A stretch of DNA of 64,000 nt from Cocos nucifera (lineage: Eukaryota; Streptophyta; Magnoliopsida; Arecales; Arecaceae): positions 26,560 to 90,559 of the forward strand of contig QRFJ01005001.1 of assembly GCA_006176705.1 (NCBI GenBank), read 5' to 3'. Below are positions 1 to 12,912 of the stretch, one piece after another. The stretch's first letter is position 1, and each line of letters begins with the position of its first letter. A program made the translations under genes and the position numbers. The notes beneath the pieces are model-generated. The model searched no databases. It was not told the DNA's origin and saw nothing but the letters and a program-made list of their open reading frames with translations.

Positions 1-1093
1 TAAGACTTTTCACTCGATGACAGGAGGCGCTGATTTATTACGGTGTGCGGTGCAGCCGATCCACGTGGTCCATGGGAACAATAATTGCACGATTGTGCGG
101 CTCTAGTTGCTTGCGATCAAGATCAGATGATGGAGGAAATTTTCTACTTCAGGCTTCATGTAGATTGCCATCCAATGGCAGCGCTCGATCCAAGGGATGA
201 TCTCAACAGAGAGAGCACCCGACAGTGATCAGGACTCCCAACGCATGATCAACGGTCAGATTTTCTCCATCAACGCGCGATCAATGGCCAGAATTTAATC
301 CGACCTGATCTGGACCGATACACATCCAATTTGGCATTTTTTGGATCGTTTGATCCATATTTGATGGCCAAATTTCATCTAGAGCAATAAAATTTATCCA
401 TGTCTCCTTTTTAATCCAATTTTCACTCGGATTTCACCATATTTTGACGATCAAAGACCTTCTTAGTCCCTCATTGACTCCAGAAAAAGTCTCCAGTCCT
501 CCTAACTCTATAAATAGGACCCCAGCCTTCTAGAATAGATAATCTTTAGTCAAGGTGAAGCTTTGGTATAAGGTAAAGCTAGGCTTTGAATTAGAGGCTT
601 CTTCAAATCATTGGGTGTCGAGAAGAAGAGCTAGGCTTCTACACCATCTTTCTATCAATGTCGATCCAAGATCAGAGATTCAACCTATTTTAATTTCTTT
701 TTCTTTTTTTTATATATTTAAATTATGAACTTTTTAATTAATGCAATATTTATTTTCATGCTCTTTATTTTTGTTGCAATTTAATTTCTATACTTTAATT
801 ATTATTTTTTATTTTATTGCAAGTAGATGTTAAGATCTAACTAGTAGATCTTAGTACCAAGTTTAAATTTCAACACTTTTTAATTTTTGTCTTTTATTTT
901 TCAACTTCACTTTTGATTTCAAAACTCTTTTCAAATCTTTTTCTTTAAAAAAATCAAAGATTTCAAAATTAAAACACTACCTTCCCTGTGGATTCGATCC
1001 GACTCACTGCTAGCTATATATTTTTAATTATTTTAAGAAGTCAGATTAAACTGATAAACATGGTGTTTTAACGACAACATCACGATCTTATCA
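1..1093 (+). repeat. Partial LTR of Athila-like family B (older copy, cut by window edge)
   Basis: This stretch aligns throughout with the 3' two thirds of the B1 LTRs at 2126-3699 and 7688-9238. It shares the ggcgctgat and ccatgggaaca blocks, the TATAAATA promoter box at 509-516, the gtagatgttaagatctaact block and the terminal sequence ending in tatca. It is more diverged than the two B1 LTRs are from each other, so it is an independent and older insertion. It ends at 1093 directly against a copia pol remnant, so the host of the insertion is element C. Whether it is a solo LTR or the 3' LTR of a full element lies outside the window. Confidence 0.85.
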
Positions 1094-1575
1094 AATGACA
1101 TCTTTCTGATTGGGAATGATATTCCCATGCGGACATAGGTCAAAGTATGGTTATCTAAAAAATTTTCTCCAAAAGATCTAGGTAAGACATCCTTCATTTG
1201 AGGTCTATAAAGAGACTGAAGAGGATAATGGGTCTTTCACATAGAGGAGGTGCTGAAGAGGTTCAGCATGGTGAACTCCAGATCCAAGAGTATGCAGACT
1301 CAAACTTTATATCTGACATAGATGATCGAAAGTCGACGTTCAAAAGTTTGTTCCTATGCAATGATGGTACTGTAAGTTGAAAGAGTTTCAAGAAGATGGT
1401 TCTACCTTATCCATGATTACCTCAAGAAGGAACACATCGAGGTTAAGAGAGTCGACTCCATAGACAATGTAGTTGACCCACTGATGAAGCCTTTAGGTAA
1501 GCTAAAGATCTAAGCCCACCTTGAGAAGATGGGACTTAGATTTGTAGCCAATTGACTTTAGAGCAAGTGAGAGTT
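1094..1575 (+). pseudogene. Copia C pol remnant: RT/RNase H fragments and end of pol
   Basis: The sequence matches scattered parts of the pol gene of copia A (18725-19721) in order: the block around the ggaatgatattcccatg stretch, a piece of RT, the RNase H segment around gatgatcgaaagtcgac, and the C-terminal end with the purine tract just before the LTR. Two internal deletions have removed most of RT and the central RNase H. Stops and frameshifts are present. Only a 60-codon open stretch at 1198-1380 survives. It is a dead fragment that identifies C as a diverged relative of copia A. Confidence 0.85.
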
Positions 1576-2125
1576 TGTTTGATGCGTGCCCTAGAAGCCA
1601 TATTCGCTAACATTTGTTAAATACTTTCTAGGAGCATTTTCATAATTTTGACTTAAAATTAATTAAAGGATTATTTATTCTATCACATTGTGCATAAAGT
1701 GTCTGTGATACATCCATTGAGTTAATAGGCATAATAACACATATTCTCAAAAGTTGAGAATTTATGGCATGAGTTATCATAATTAACTCATAAATTGCTC
1801 TCGATCATAGGATCATCACAAGGATGGTGATTGATCCAAAAGATTGGTGTACGATCACTTTCTTAAGATAGATGAGTCTTGAGTCTACAGTGTGGAGACA
1901 TTAGAGCGAGAGTATAAATACTTGTTAGAGAACGAGGGCACTAAGCATGACCACCTTGAGCAATTATAAGGAAGCTTACCTTCTCGTCGATGACTAGCTC
2001 GATGCTGCAGTGTGTGTCTAGTTCTTTGATCTGAGGTGCATCGACAGTTCACCTTAAGAGTGTTATAGTTTAACTACACCATAACTCGATCTCCTAGCCA
2101 TTCAGAATCCTGAGGTGTATGTTGG
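1576..2125 (+). repeat. 3' LTR of old copia C, left part (split by B1)
   Basis: It starts with tgtttgatgcgtgccctaga directly after a purine-rich tract and aligns with the start of the family-A LTR (tgttagatatatgtgcccta). The block continues in register with the A LTR to 2125. There B1 is inserted, and the LTR resumes at 9244. The GTTGG duplication at 2121-2125 and 9239-9243 proves the split. Confidence 0.88.
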
Positions 2126-3699
2126 TGATAAACATCATAAATTTATTAATAAAAGTATTAATTTATTAATTAATTTATATTAATTTTTAAAAATTATTAA
2201 TCAATTTATATATAATTTTTAAAAAATTCATATTTTTATTAATTAAAAAATTAATTAAAAAAAAAATAAAAATTAAAAAAATAAAATTTTATTATCAATA
2301 GAAGGAGCTCATTTTTTTGATCACAATGAAATAAATTTCAAGTAAAATGGAGCTAAAATAAAAAAGATATGAATTTTTAAAAATATAAAATAAATAAAAA
2401 TTAAATAAAAAAGAAAATGGCTCAGCCGGCTCCGCAAGCCGAGCCACCAAGCCAAGCCGAGCCATCAAAGCCGACTCAGCCATTGAAGCCATCAGCCGGT
2501 CCACGATCTAGGCATGGACCGTCCAGCTCAGCAAATTCCGGCGAATCAGAAATTGCCACGTGGTGGACCTAGACCCCTTAAGGGTCTACAGAAATTTATC
2601 GCAGGCTCACAAGGGTAATTTAGTCTTTTCGTCCGATAATAGTGGCGCTGATTGGTTGTGGTGTGCGGTGCGGCCGGTCCACGCGGTCCATGGGAACAGT
2701 TATTGCACGATCGGACGGATGTGGTTGTTTGCGGTCAGGATCGGACGGTTGTGGTTGCTTCCGAATTTTATTCAGATACAAACATCACGCGGATCACCAT
2801 CGGACGATAGCGCTCGATCCAGGCGATGATCCGACGGTCGACGGCGATCAAACTCTCAGGCGCATGATTTGCGGCCAGATTTCCTCCATCAAGCGCGATC
2901 CAACGGCCAGAAATTAATCCGACCTGATCTGGGTTGATCTGCATCCGATTTTGATGATTTTTGGACCGTTGGATTTCTATTGAACGGCTGAATTTTATCA
3001 GATTTATCAGAGTCATATCAGAGCTATTTTGATTCAAATTTTATCCAAATTTATTTGTATTTTGATGATTACAAAGGCTATTAGTCCCATATTGCTTTTA
3101 GAAAAAATTATCCAGCCCTCCTAGCTCTATAAAAAGGACCCCAGGCCATCAGAAATTAACATCTCCGATCAAGGTGAAGCTTTGGTATAGAACGAAGCCA
3201 GGCTGCTTCGAAGCAACGGGTGTCCGAGAAGAAGAGCCGAGCTTCTACACCATCTTTCTGCCAATGCCGATCCAAGATCAGAGATCAGGCTATTTTATTT
3301 TATTTTATTCTTTTTAAATTCTTATGTATTTAAATTCTGAAAATTTTAATTAATAAAAATTTTATTTTTTTGCACTTTAATTTCTTGCTTTTTATTTTTA
3401 TTACAATTTAATTTCTGCACTTTAAATTATTGCTTTGCAAGTAGATGCTAAGATCTAACTAGTAGATCTTAGTACCAAGTTTAAATTCCTGCACTTTTTA
3501 ATTTTCACTTTTCCGACTTCACTTTTGATCCTAAAACTCTTTTTTTTTTTTTCTTTTAAAAATTAAAGATTTCAAATCTAAAATACTACCTTCCATGTGG
3601 ATTCGACCCGACTCACTACTATCTACACATTTTCAATGATTTTAAGAAGTCGGATTAAACTGATAAACACGATATCTTAACAACATCGCGTTCCTATCA
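2126..3699 (+). repeat. B1 5' LTR
   Basis: The LTR begins TGATAAACATC and ends CCTATCA. A TATAAAAA box lies at 3128-3135 after a long U3 with several gatcggacgg-like and ccgagcc blocks. It is nearly collinear with the 3' LTR at 7688-9238. The main differences are a small duplication near 2440-2480 and scattered substitutions. Confidence 0.93.
3128..3135 (+). promoter_or_regulatory. TATA box of B1 5' LTR
   Basis: TATAAAAA followed by ggaccccagg. The same box is at 8672-8679 in the 3' LTR, and TATAAATA is at 509-516 in the older LTR, so it is conserved across all three copies. Confidence 0.7.
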
Positions 3700-3705
3700 A
3701 GTTTT

Positions 3706-3723
3706 TGGCGCCGTTGTCGGGGA
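3706..3723 (+). other. Primer-binding site of B1 (tRNA-Asp type)
   Basis: The 18 bases tggcgccgttgtcgggga begin 7 bases after the LTR end. They match, with one difference, the primer site complementary to the 3' end of plant tRNA-Asp used by Athila and Tat lineage gypsy elements (the usual form has gttgccgggga). Confidence 0.85.
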
Positions 3724-3907
3724 AGGTTTTTGATTTTTGATTTTGATTTCTTTTATTTATTTTTGTAAATTAATTATATTTTTTTTAATATTGCTTACTA
3801 ATTTTTTTTATTTATTTTAAAAAAGAAATTAAGAAAAAAAAGGAGAAAACGAAGAAAGCATCTAATTGCTTGGTAAGAGATCAATCCTAACCCTAGTTCC
3901 TCTTTTC

Positions 3908-3939
<32 letters not shown>

Positions 3940-4869
3940 AAATTAATTTAAAAAATATTCATTTAAACCTAATTAAAAGCCTCATGATAAGATTAGAAAC
4001 CCTAACTGTTTAGAGCATGCATCATATTAGTTTTATTTTTTTTTTTATTTTTATTTTTTTTTGGTGATTGCTGGAAGGCAAGGTAAGCCTTTCAGAATTC
4101 AATTAGTTGCATGCATCTAGTTTAAATTGCATAAAATCCCTTTGATTGAATTTTTTTTCTTCGTTGCATATTCATATTAAATCAAATTAAGGGCACAATC
4201 CCAATTAAACAAGATAAGGTGGGGATTTGATCACCCTTCCTTAGCCCACAAACAACCAACCAGCATCCTGCATTGACCTAAGCCTTTAATTTTAAAATCA
4301 ATTAGACATCAACCCTAGGAACTCGAAGCTCAATAGGATAAGGAATCCTAAGAGTTGAACCAAGGTTAGGGTTAATCAATTTGACTGGTGTCTAGTAAAG
4401 TGGTTCAGGGACGATTGGGCCCGAAGGAAGGTGGTTTCTAATTGGTTCCGTTCGCTTACCTGGCCAAGCATAATTGGTGTCTAAGGCAAGCAACGGGGGG
4501 ACTCCCACCAATCCTTACACTTACCTTGGCCAGTTGATTGGCTAATCCTACACTTGGAGGGCTTGAAGGTGACCTTGGCAGTTAGGAGCTGTCTAGATCT
4601 AGGATAACCCTTAGTCAGGATTGATTGACCAATTTGATTGCTAACCGAACATCAAACCTAATTAAACTTAATTCTTCTCTCTCTTCTTAGTTCTAGGACT
4701 CCTTAGGACCTCTTCTTTAGAACTCTTCTTTCTTTCTTTTTCTTACTCCTCTAAAAAATAAAATAAAATAAAATAAAAAAAAATTAAACTAACTAAAAAT
4801 TAATAAATTAAAATTAAATTAAATAAATTAAAATTAATAAATAAAAATAATTAAAAAAATTAATTTTTA

Positions 4870-4911
<42 letters not shown>

Positions 4912-5100
4912 TATTCTAAAAATTTTTAAACCATACATTAGGGTTACACTAATACATGCATGGTAGGAAATCATTTTTTCTGATTTAGTTGAACAACCAT
5001 AATTGAATGGTTGATTCACATTAAACATAATAATCAAATGGCTAATATGAATCTAATTATCCAAAAATTAGGTAAAGTTGACCTTCTTGACTCAGAAAAT
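3724..5100 (+). other. B1 untranslated leader and eroded gag 5' part
   Basis: AT-rich sequence with poly-A and poly-T runs, an (AAT)n run near 4871-4904 and no open frame longer than 60 codons. The block at 4200-4640 (cctagg, cttacctggcc and similar words) resembles the conserved leader of plant gypsy elements, but no protein can be read from it. Confidence 0.5.
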
Positions 5101-5149
5101 AGATCAACTCCTAACCCTAGGTCAACAATCTCCTGCATAATTCACATCA

Positions 5150-6310
5150 TCTTCTAATTATCAGGAGAATTATTCAATCTGTGCTAGTCCAACCCATCAT
5201 GTAAGTGAATATCCTATGACTGCACAGTTTCCATATTTTATCCAAGAACAAGTTCAAGCTGCTCAAGGATACTCCAAATTGATTAATGATCCATTTTCAA
5301 ATTCATATAATTCAGATTGGAGTAACTTTAATTTTTCTTGGACATCCCAACAGACTCAGGCTCAGACCCAAATTTCACTTGAGCAAAATTATCAAAATTA
5401 TGCCTATAATAATGGTCAGCCTAGTCAGTTTAACAAGCCATCATATTATAATCAGCCTTCATACCCACCTCCTCAACAGACCAATCTAGCTGATGATAGA
5501 TTTAACCAACTTCAATAATTAATTCTAACTCAACAGCAATCTATCGCCAGACTAGAAGCTCAAATAGGATAATTAGTTGAGTCTAACATGAGGAGAGAAC
5601 TAGATCAACTACCGAACCTACCAATTTCAAATAACCCACCTAATGACTACCAACCACCTGGATTAAATTATCAATCTAATGTTTCATCTAAGAATCTTCA
5701 ATTTGGAGAATACCAAAGTAATTCCTGAACTTAAAAGCTATAGGATTCTTATGGACCCATACCAAGACCAGGTGAGAGAGGCTAGTACTGATGCTAGCCA
5801 AAATAAAAATTTAGAGGAATTGGTTAGTACTGAGACTAACCACATAGAAGAACCCGAGCCAAGAATTAGTACTGATGCTAGTTCCAATCTAAATGAGATA
5901 GAAATAGAAAAAAAGAGAATAGATGATTTACCCGAGACTTATAAACCTAATGTCCTATTCTCTTCAACCCTAGAGGCTGGTTCTTCTTATAAAAATCAAA
6001 AGGCATGTAATGAAATATCAACGGAGTTGTTTAAGCAAGATCACATTAATTTACCTCCAGAATTAAAACCGCCTTTAGTCATCATTCCAGCACCCATTGA
6101 ATCAAACTTAACTCCTAAAACTCCATTCATGAGCATTTTAGAAAAATAAATAGGAGAAATTCTTAATAAACATGGGTCTGAGAATGGAATCATAAAATAT
6201 ATCCCAAAAATTAACAGTGAATATATCAATAATGGGATTAAAAATCAACTTTCTGAGATTGGCAATCCAAAATCATTGGAATTTGTCAATCCAATATTCG
6301 ACACAGGATA
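5150..6310 (+). pseudogene. B1 gag remnant, Athila-like C-terminal part
   Basis: Reading from about 5156, a degenerate zinc-knuckle-like stretch (C..C...HH.....P) leads into the open frame at 5216-5518. That frame contains NDPFSNSYNSDW and a Q/N/P/Y-rich tail, typical of the segment after the knuckle in Athila and Tat gag. After a TAA at 5516-5518 the same frame continues with LTQQQSIARLEAQIG, the usual coiled segment of these gags. A frameshift moves the rest to 5679-6149 (156 codons), which is acidic and carries a repeated STDAS/STETN motif. The knuckle cysteines are incomplete and at least three breaks are present, so it is non-functional. Confidence 0.7.
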
Positions 6311-6400
6311 GTGAGCTACATTGTGTCAATTTGGCTGACGACAGATAGTGAGCTACATTGTGTTGGCTGAAGACGGTAACTTAGCGCTTGTTGGAAATAT
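6300..6400 (+). repeat. 20 bp direct repeat and conserved Athila 3' motif in B1
   Basis: gatagtgagctacattgtgt occurs at 6307-6326 and 6344-6363. It is followed by gacggtaacttagcgcttgt, which resembles the gctaac-gacgttaa-agcgcttgttggg motif usual downstream of pol in Athila-type elements. In B1 it directly follows gag, as expected if pol has been deleted. Confidence 0.6.
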
Positions 6401-6498
6401 TTAGTTTTTATCTAATTTATCTTTTTAGTTTATTTTCTTTTTAGGATAATTTGAATAAGTTGGAGGGAGAGCTCAAATTTTCAAAGGCATGTGCTGGA

Positions 6499-7672
<1,174 letters not shown>

Positions 7673-7687
7673 TTAAGTTGGAGGGTG
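7673..7687 (+). other. Polypurine tract of B1
   Basis: ttaagttggagggtg ends exactly where the 3' LTR starts (7688). This is the usual place of the plus-strand primer, and the wording matches the Athila family. Confidence 0.8.
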
Positions 7688-9238
7688 TGATAAACATCAT
7701 AAATTCATTAATAAAAGTATTAATTTATTAATTAATTTATATTAATTTTTAAAAATTATTAATCAATTTATATATAATTTTTGAAAAATTCATATTTTTA
7801 TTAATTAAAAAATTAATTAAAAAAATAATAAAAATTAAAAAAATAAAATTTTACTATCAATAGAAAGAGCTCATTTTTTTGATCACAACGAAATAAATTT
7901 TAAGTAAAACGAAGCTAAAATGAAAAAGATATGAATTTTTAAAAATATAAAATAAATAAAAATTAAATAAAAAAAGAAAACGGCTCAGCCGACTCCGCAA
8001 GCCGAGCCATCAAAGCAGACTCAACAATTGAAGCCATCAGTCGGTCCACGATCTAGGCGTGGACCGCCAGCTCAGCAAATTCTGGCGAATCAGAAATTGC
8101 CACGTGGTGGACCTAGACCCCTTAAGGGTCTACAGAAATTTATCGCGGCTCACAAGGGTAATTTAGTCTTTTTCATCTGACAACAATGGTGCTGATTGGT
8201 TGCGGTGTGTAGTGCGGCCGGTCCACGTGGTCCATGGGAACAGTTATTGCACGATCGAATGGATGTGGTTGTTTGCGGTCAGGATCGAACGGTTGTGGTT
8301 GCTTTCGAATTTTATTCAGATGCAAACATCACGCGGATCACCATCGGACGGCAGCGCTCGATCCAGGCAACGATCCGACAGTCGACGACGATCAAACTCT
8401 CAGGCGCATGATTTGCGGCCAGATTTCCTCCATCAAGCGCGATCCAACGGTTAGAAATTAATCCAACCTGATCTGGGTTGATCTGCATCCGATTTTGATG
8501 ATTTTTGGATCGTTGGATTTCTATTGAACGGCTGGATTTTATCAGATTTATCAGAGTCATATCAGAGCTATTTTGATTCAAATTTTATCCAAATTTATTT
8601 GTATTTTGATGATTACAAAGGCTATTAGTCCCATATTGCCTTTAGAAAAAATTATCCAGCCCTCCTAGCTCTATAAAAAGGACCCCAGGCCATCAGAAAT
8701 TAACATCTCCGATCAAGGTGAAGCTTTGGTATAGGACGAAGCCAGGCTGCTCGAAGCAACGAGTGCCGAGAAGAAGAGCCGAGCTTCTACACCATCTTTC
8801 TGCCAATGTCGATCCAAGATCAGAGATCAGGCTATTTTATTTTATTTTATTCTTTTTAAATTCTATGTATTTAAATTTTAAAATTTTAGTTAATAAAAAT
8901 TTTATTTTTTTGCACTTTAATTTCTTGCTTTTTATTTTTATTACAATTTAATTTCTGCACTTTAAATTATTGCTTTGCAAGTAGATGCTAAGATCTAACT
9001 AGTAGATCTTAGTACCAAGTTTAAATTCCTGCACTTTTTAATTTTCACTTTTCCGACTTCACTTTTGATCCTAAAACTTTTTTTTTTCCTTTTAAAAATC
9101 AAAGATTTCAAATCTAAAATACTACCTTCCCTGTGGATTCGATCCGACTCACTACTATCTACACATTTTCAATAATTTTAAGAAGTCGAATTAAACTGAT
9201 AAACACGATGTGTTAACGACAACATCGCGTTCCTATCA
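7688..9238 (+). repeat. B1 3' LTR
   Basis: Collinear with 2126-3699, same ends (TGATAAAC...TATCA), TATAAAAA at 8672-8679, followed by the GTTGG duplication. Differences from the 5' LTR are scattered substitutions plus a few short indels, so the insertion is old but clearly younger than the LTR at 1-1093. Confidence 0.93.
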
Positions 9239-9243
9239 GTTGG

Positions 9244-11328
9244 CTATAGCATGTTCATTATAGGAATTGGATCGCACCAAGATGGGACCTATAAACCTCG
9301 GTAGAGGAGTAGTCCTATGATGATCATAAGATCGAGTCCTAAAATCCATGGCCATGGTAGTGTGAAATAATAAAAAAAAGTTTCTATTGGGATTTTACAT
9401 CAGACTCAAATCGAATGATTCATTCATATGATGGGTGTTGGGTTTGACGAGTTTACCTTAACCCTAATCCCGTCAGAGCTCATGATAGAAGAACCCATTC
9501 ACATAGGTAGCTGCACCAAGAGGTTCGCTATTTGATTTTGATGGATTGCCACCATATACTGCTCGATATCATTGGTGGATTTTGGGACCAACTAGAATTA
9601 TCTTGATGATCAACGATTCTAATTGGATGAATCGGAAGAGTTCTGATCCATCGAAAGAAATTTTGATGATATCGATGATAGAGATCATGACATGTCCTAT
9701 TACCATTTAGAATTGAATCTAACTGGGTCACATAAACAAGGGTTTGGATTTGGATATCTTCAATTGAGCTAATCCAGTTCGATTGATTTGGATTAGATCC
9801 AATTAGGTTCAACAAAATTGTGCTAGCATACGATTGAGCTTAACATTCTTCTTCTATAGTATTTTTGGATCGTCTCAACTGAGCCAAACTGGATTTGGCT
9901 CAACCAGAATCTTGTATGGGTTTGTCCTAGTCTGACTGAAACTTGTCCAAATCAAAAAAGTCTTGTCCTAACCTGATCTAGGCTTGTTCTAATCCATCAG
10001 ATGGAAATAGGACAAGACCTGCTAATTTGTGAAACTATTTGGACAAGACTTATTCGAAAACTCTATAGGGATTTATCTTGATCTGACTGGACCTTTTCCT
10101 AGCCTGATCAAGACTTGTCCTAAATCCCATAAGATGGGAACAAGATAAGGGTTGTCTTTGCCAGATTAGGGCTTATCCTAAAATCATGAAATGAAATTTA
10201 GACAAGCCTCTTTCGAAAATTCTAGATGGATTTTTCTTGATCTGACTGGACTGAGTCCTGGCGTGATCAAGGCTTGTTCTAACTTGGTTAGGACTTGACC
10301 TAATTTCATTTGATGGGACTTGAAAAATATTTTTCTTAATCCCATAAGATAGGAAGAGGATAAGGGTCAAATGTTGACATAGTATGCAAGAAAGAAGAGA
10401 TATGGTGTGCGCCCCCTGGAATTTATCTGAGGGTGCATGTCCATATGGGATTTACATGAGGAATAAGGGGCACACACTCCCTTTGGCTGTGCACCCCATA
10501 TGGATATGTATGGAGGTGTCCCATTCAAATCAAGTTTGAATGGATCAAAAGTTTGAATAGTTCAAACTCTTGGGAGATAAGAGTTGTGCGCCAACTTAAT
10601 CTTATCTCAAATTGTTCCACGCCATATCCCTTTATTTTTGTGCATCAAAAATCTAAAAAAAGGGGTATGGGGCATGGAGATCATGGGAGATCCTTCTGCT
10701 TGTTGGCTTTGGCCTATTCAAAGTCACATACAAAGGGACTCTTGGTTTGGTCTATAAATAAGGCCTTGCACAAGCTATTATGCATAAAAAATTCTCTACG
10801 ACGAAGCTCTACCAAAATCTCCATCTCCATGCCCCTCTTTCAGATCTCTTCCTTTTCTCCAAGCCCAAGGGGTTGGACAAAACTCAGAGATCAAAGGTTG
10901 GTTCCTAATCCTGCAAAGACTGCGCAACTAGTTCCCGCATTGAGAGATGAAGGTGCTGCCATCGAGGATCGGTTCGAAGGCATTCACGATTGATTCTAGA
11001 TCTGATCTTTGGAGATCAGATCTAGAAGGAGGAGACTTCTAGATCTGACTCGAGTGGATATCGATAGAGGTCGGATGCGTGCACGGTTCAATTAGAACCT
11101 CGGATCAGTCATCAGATCATCATAATGGATAAACAATTTATCCGATCAGTTGATAATTATTATCACTATTTTTATTTTTATTTTACTTTTAATTTTAGAT
11201 CAATCTAATCAGATCTGAAAACTCTCAGATCTTATCAGATCATAAAAAAAGAATTCTAAAATTGTTTCACTACAAATCTAATCTAATCAGATACATCCTA
11301 TGGTAGGAAAATTTTGATTTTTTCTTCA
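9244..11328 (+). repeat. 3' LTR of old copia C, right part
   Basis: It resumes in register with the family-A LTR at ctatagcatgttcatt and keeps collinear blocks (ggtagctgcaccaagaggttcg, atggccatgg, tgacgagtttaccttaaccc). It ends ttttttcttca at 11328, matching the A LTR end ttttccttca. A TATAAATA box lies at 10753-10760. The U3 differs from A between about 9830 and 10500, where imperfect repeats of about 159 bp occur. The next bases (11329 on) belong to the gag of element D, so this is the outer right end of C. The expected duplication there would be CCCTA; the matching left end is outside the window. Confidence 0.85.
10753..10760 (+). promoter_or_regulatory. TATA box in LTR of copia C
   Basis: TATAAATA preceded by tc and followed by aggccttgc, at the same relative place as the TATA of the family-A LTR (13287-13294). 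Likely promoter of the dead element C. Confidence 0.65.
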
Positions 11329-11583
11329 CCCTAATCATGACAAATGCCCTTTTCTCTAAGAACACCCATTCCTTGTCTGTTATCTCCTTTGGCCTATCTT
11401 TCAAGGCCGAATTCAATCTCATCTGAACCAATAGATCCTCCATCCTAATCTTACACATCATGAAACTTCTCTTTCCATCAAACATCTTAAATCTTATCTT
11501 CAACCTGCTATTCTTCATGATCATACGAATCAAAAATAGCAAATAGATCAATCTAAAAAAAAATATCCTAACTACGAATGATG
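11329..11583 (-). pseudogene. Copia D gag, N-terminal fragment
   Basis: On the minus strand an ATG near 11524 opens a frame that carries the copia gag N-terminal signature F-DGK-F....IRMEDLLVQ, followed by KDRPKEITDKEWVFLEKRA. This is the usual KP-GMTDEEW-ELD-KA segment. It is cut at 11329 by the old copia C. Upstream it is cut at 11583/11588 by copia A, which separates it from its leader and LTR at 22662-23623. The fragment covers roughly the first 65 gag residues. Lineage within copia is uncertain (Tork-like by wording). Confidence 0.75.
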
Positions 11584-12912
11584 GACAGTGTTAGATATAT
11601 GTGCTCTAGAAGCCAGAATTGGCTGACACTTGTAATACACTTCTAGGGGCAAAATTATAATTTTTACTACAATCAATAAAATGGGTTATTTTCTATCACA
11701 TATGTGTATTTAGTGTCTGTGATACATCCTTTGAGTTAATGATAATGATAATTCATATTTTCAAGAGTTGAAAATTTAAGACATGAATAATCATTATTAA
11801 CTCATAAAATGCTCCCGACCATAGGATCATCATGAGGATGGTGATTGATCTGGAAGGTTGGTGTACAATCGCTTCTCTTTAGTAGATGAGTCTTGAGTCT
11901 ACGGTGTGGAGACACCAGAGCGAGAGTACAGATACTCGTTAGAGAACGAGGGCACTGAGCGTGACCACCTCGAGTAGTCATTAGGGAGTCTACCTTCTCG
12001 TCAATGACTGACTCGATGCTGCAGTAGTGTGTCTGGTTCTTTGACCTGAGGTGCATCGGCAGTTCACCTTGAGGGTGTTATAGTTTGACTACACCATTAC
12101 TCGGTCTCCTAGCCATATGGAACCCTGAGGTGTATGTTGGCTATAGCATGTTCATTGTAGGAACTGGATTGCATCAAGATGGAATCTATCTACCTCGGTG
12201 GTAGAGGAGCAGCCCTATGATGATCATGAGAATCAAGTCCAGAAGTCCATGGCCATGGCAGAGTGAAATAATAGAAAGAGTTTCTATTTAGATTTTCACA
12301 TCGGACTTGAATCGAATGATTACATCATATGACAGAGACTAGGGTTTGACGAGTTCACCTTAACCCTAATCTGATCGGGGCTCAAGATAGAAGAACTTAA
12401 TCACACAGGTAGCTGCACCAAGAGGTTCGCATTCAGCTCTGATGGGTTGCCACCATATACTGCTAGGTGTCACTGGTGGATTTTGGGAGCAATTAGAATG
12501 ATTTAGATGATCGATCATTCTAGCTGTTCGAATCAGAAGAGTTCTGATCCATCGAAAGGAGTTTCGATGATGTCGATGATAGAGATCATGACATATCCCA
12601 TTACCATACAGAACTGAACCTAACTGGGTCACACAAACAAGGGTTTGAATCTGGTGATCATCAATTGAACTGATCTAGTTCAATTGATCTGAATGAGATT
12701 CAATTAGGTTCAAGGAAATCGTGCTAGCACTCGATTGAACCTAACGTTCTTCTTTTACTATCATAAATAAGTTGTCCTGACTGAGCCAAAGGAGTTTGTG
12801 CTCAATCAGAGGCCTTCATATGGTCTGACTGGAGGTTGTCCAAGTCAGAAAAGGTTGTCTTATTTTGTAAGACATTACCTGCCATTTTTGGTCACCTGCC
12901 ATTTCTTGTTCT

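Noticed and set aside
8196..8581. Overlapping open frames of 70-90 codons in three frames and on both strands of the B1 LTRs
   Set aside because: They recur in both LTRs because of sequence identity, sit in U3 and have no shared domain. They reflect the locally GC-richer composition.
10553..10993. 146-codon plus-strand open frame
   Set aside because: It lies within the LTR of old copia C and spans its TATA box. It has no recognisable domain and no equivalent start in relatives.
11802..12056. 84-codon antisense frame in the family-A LTR as a gene
   Set aside because: It is repeated only because the LTRs are nearly identical, and the equivalent region in old LTR C (about 1780-2040) contains indels that break it.
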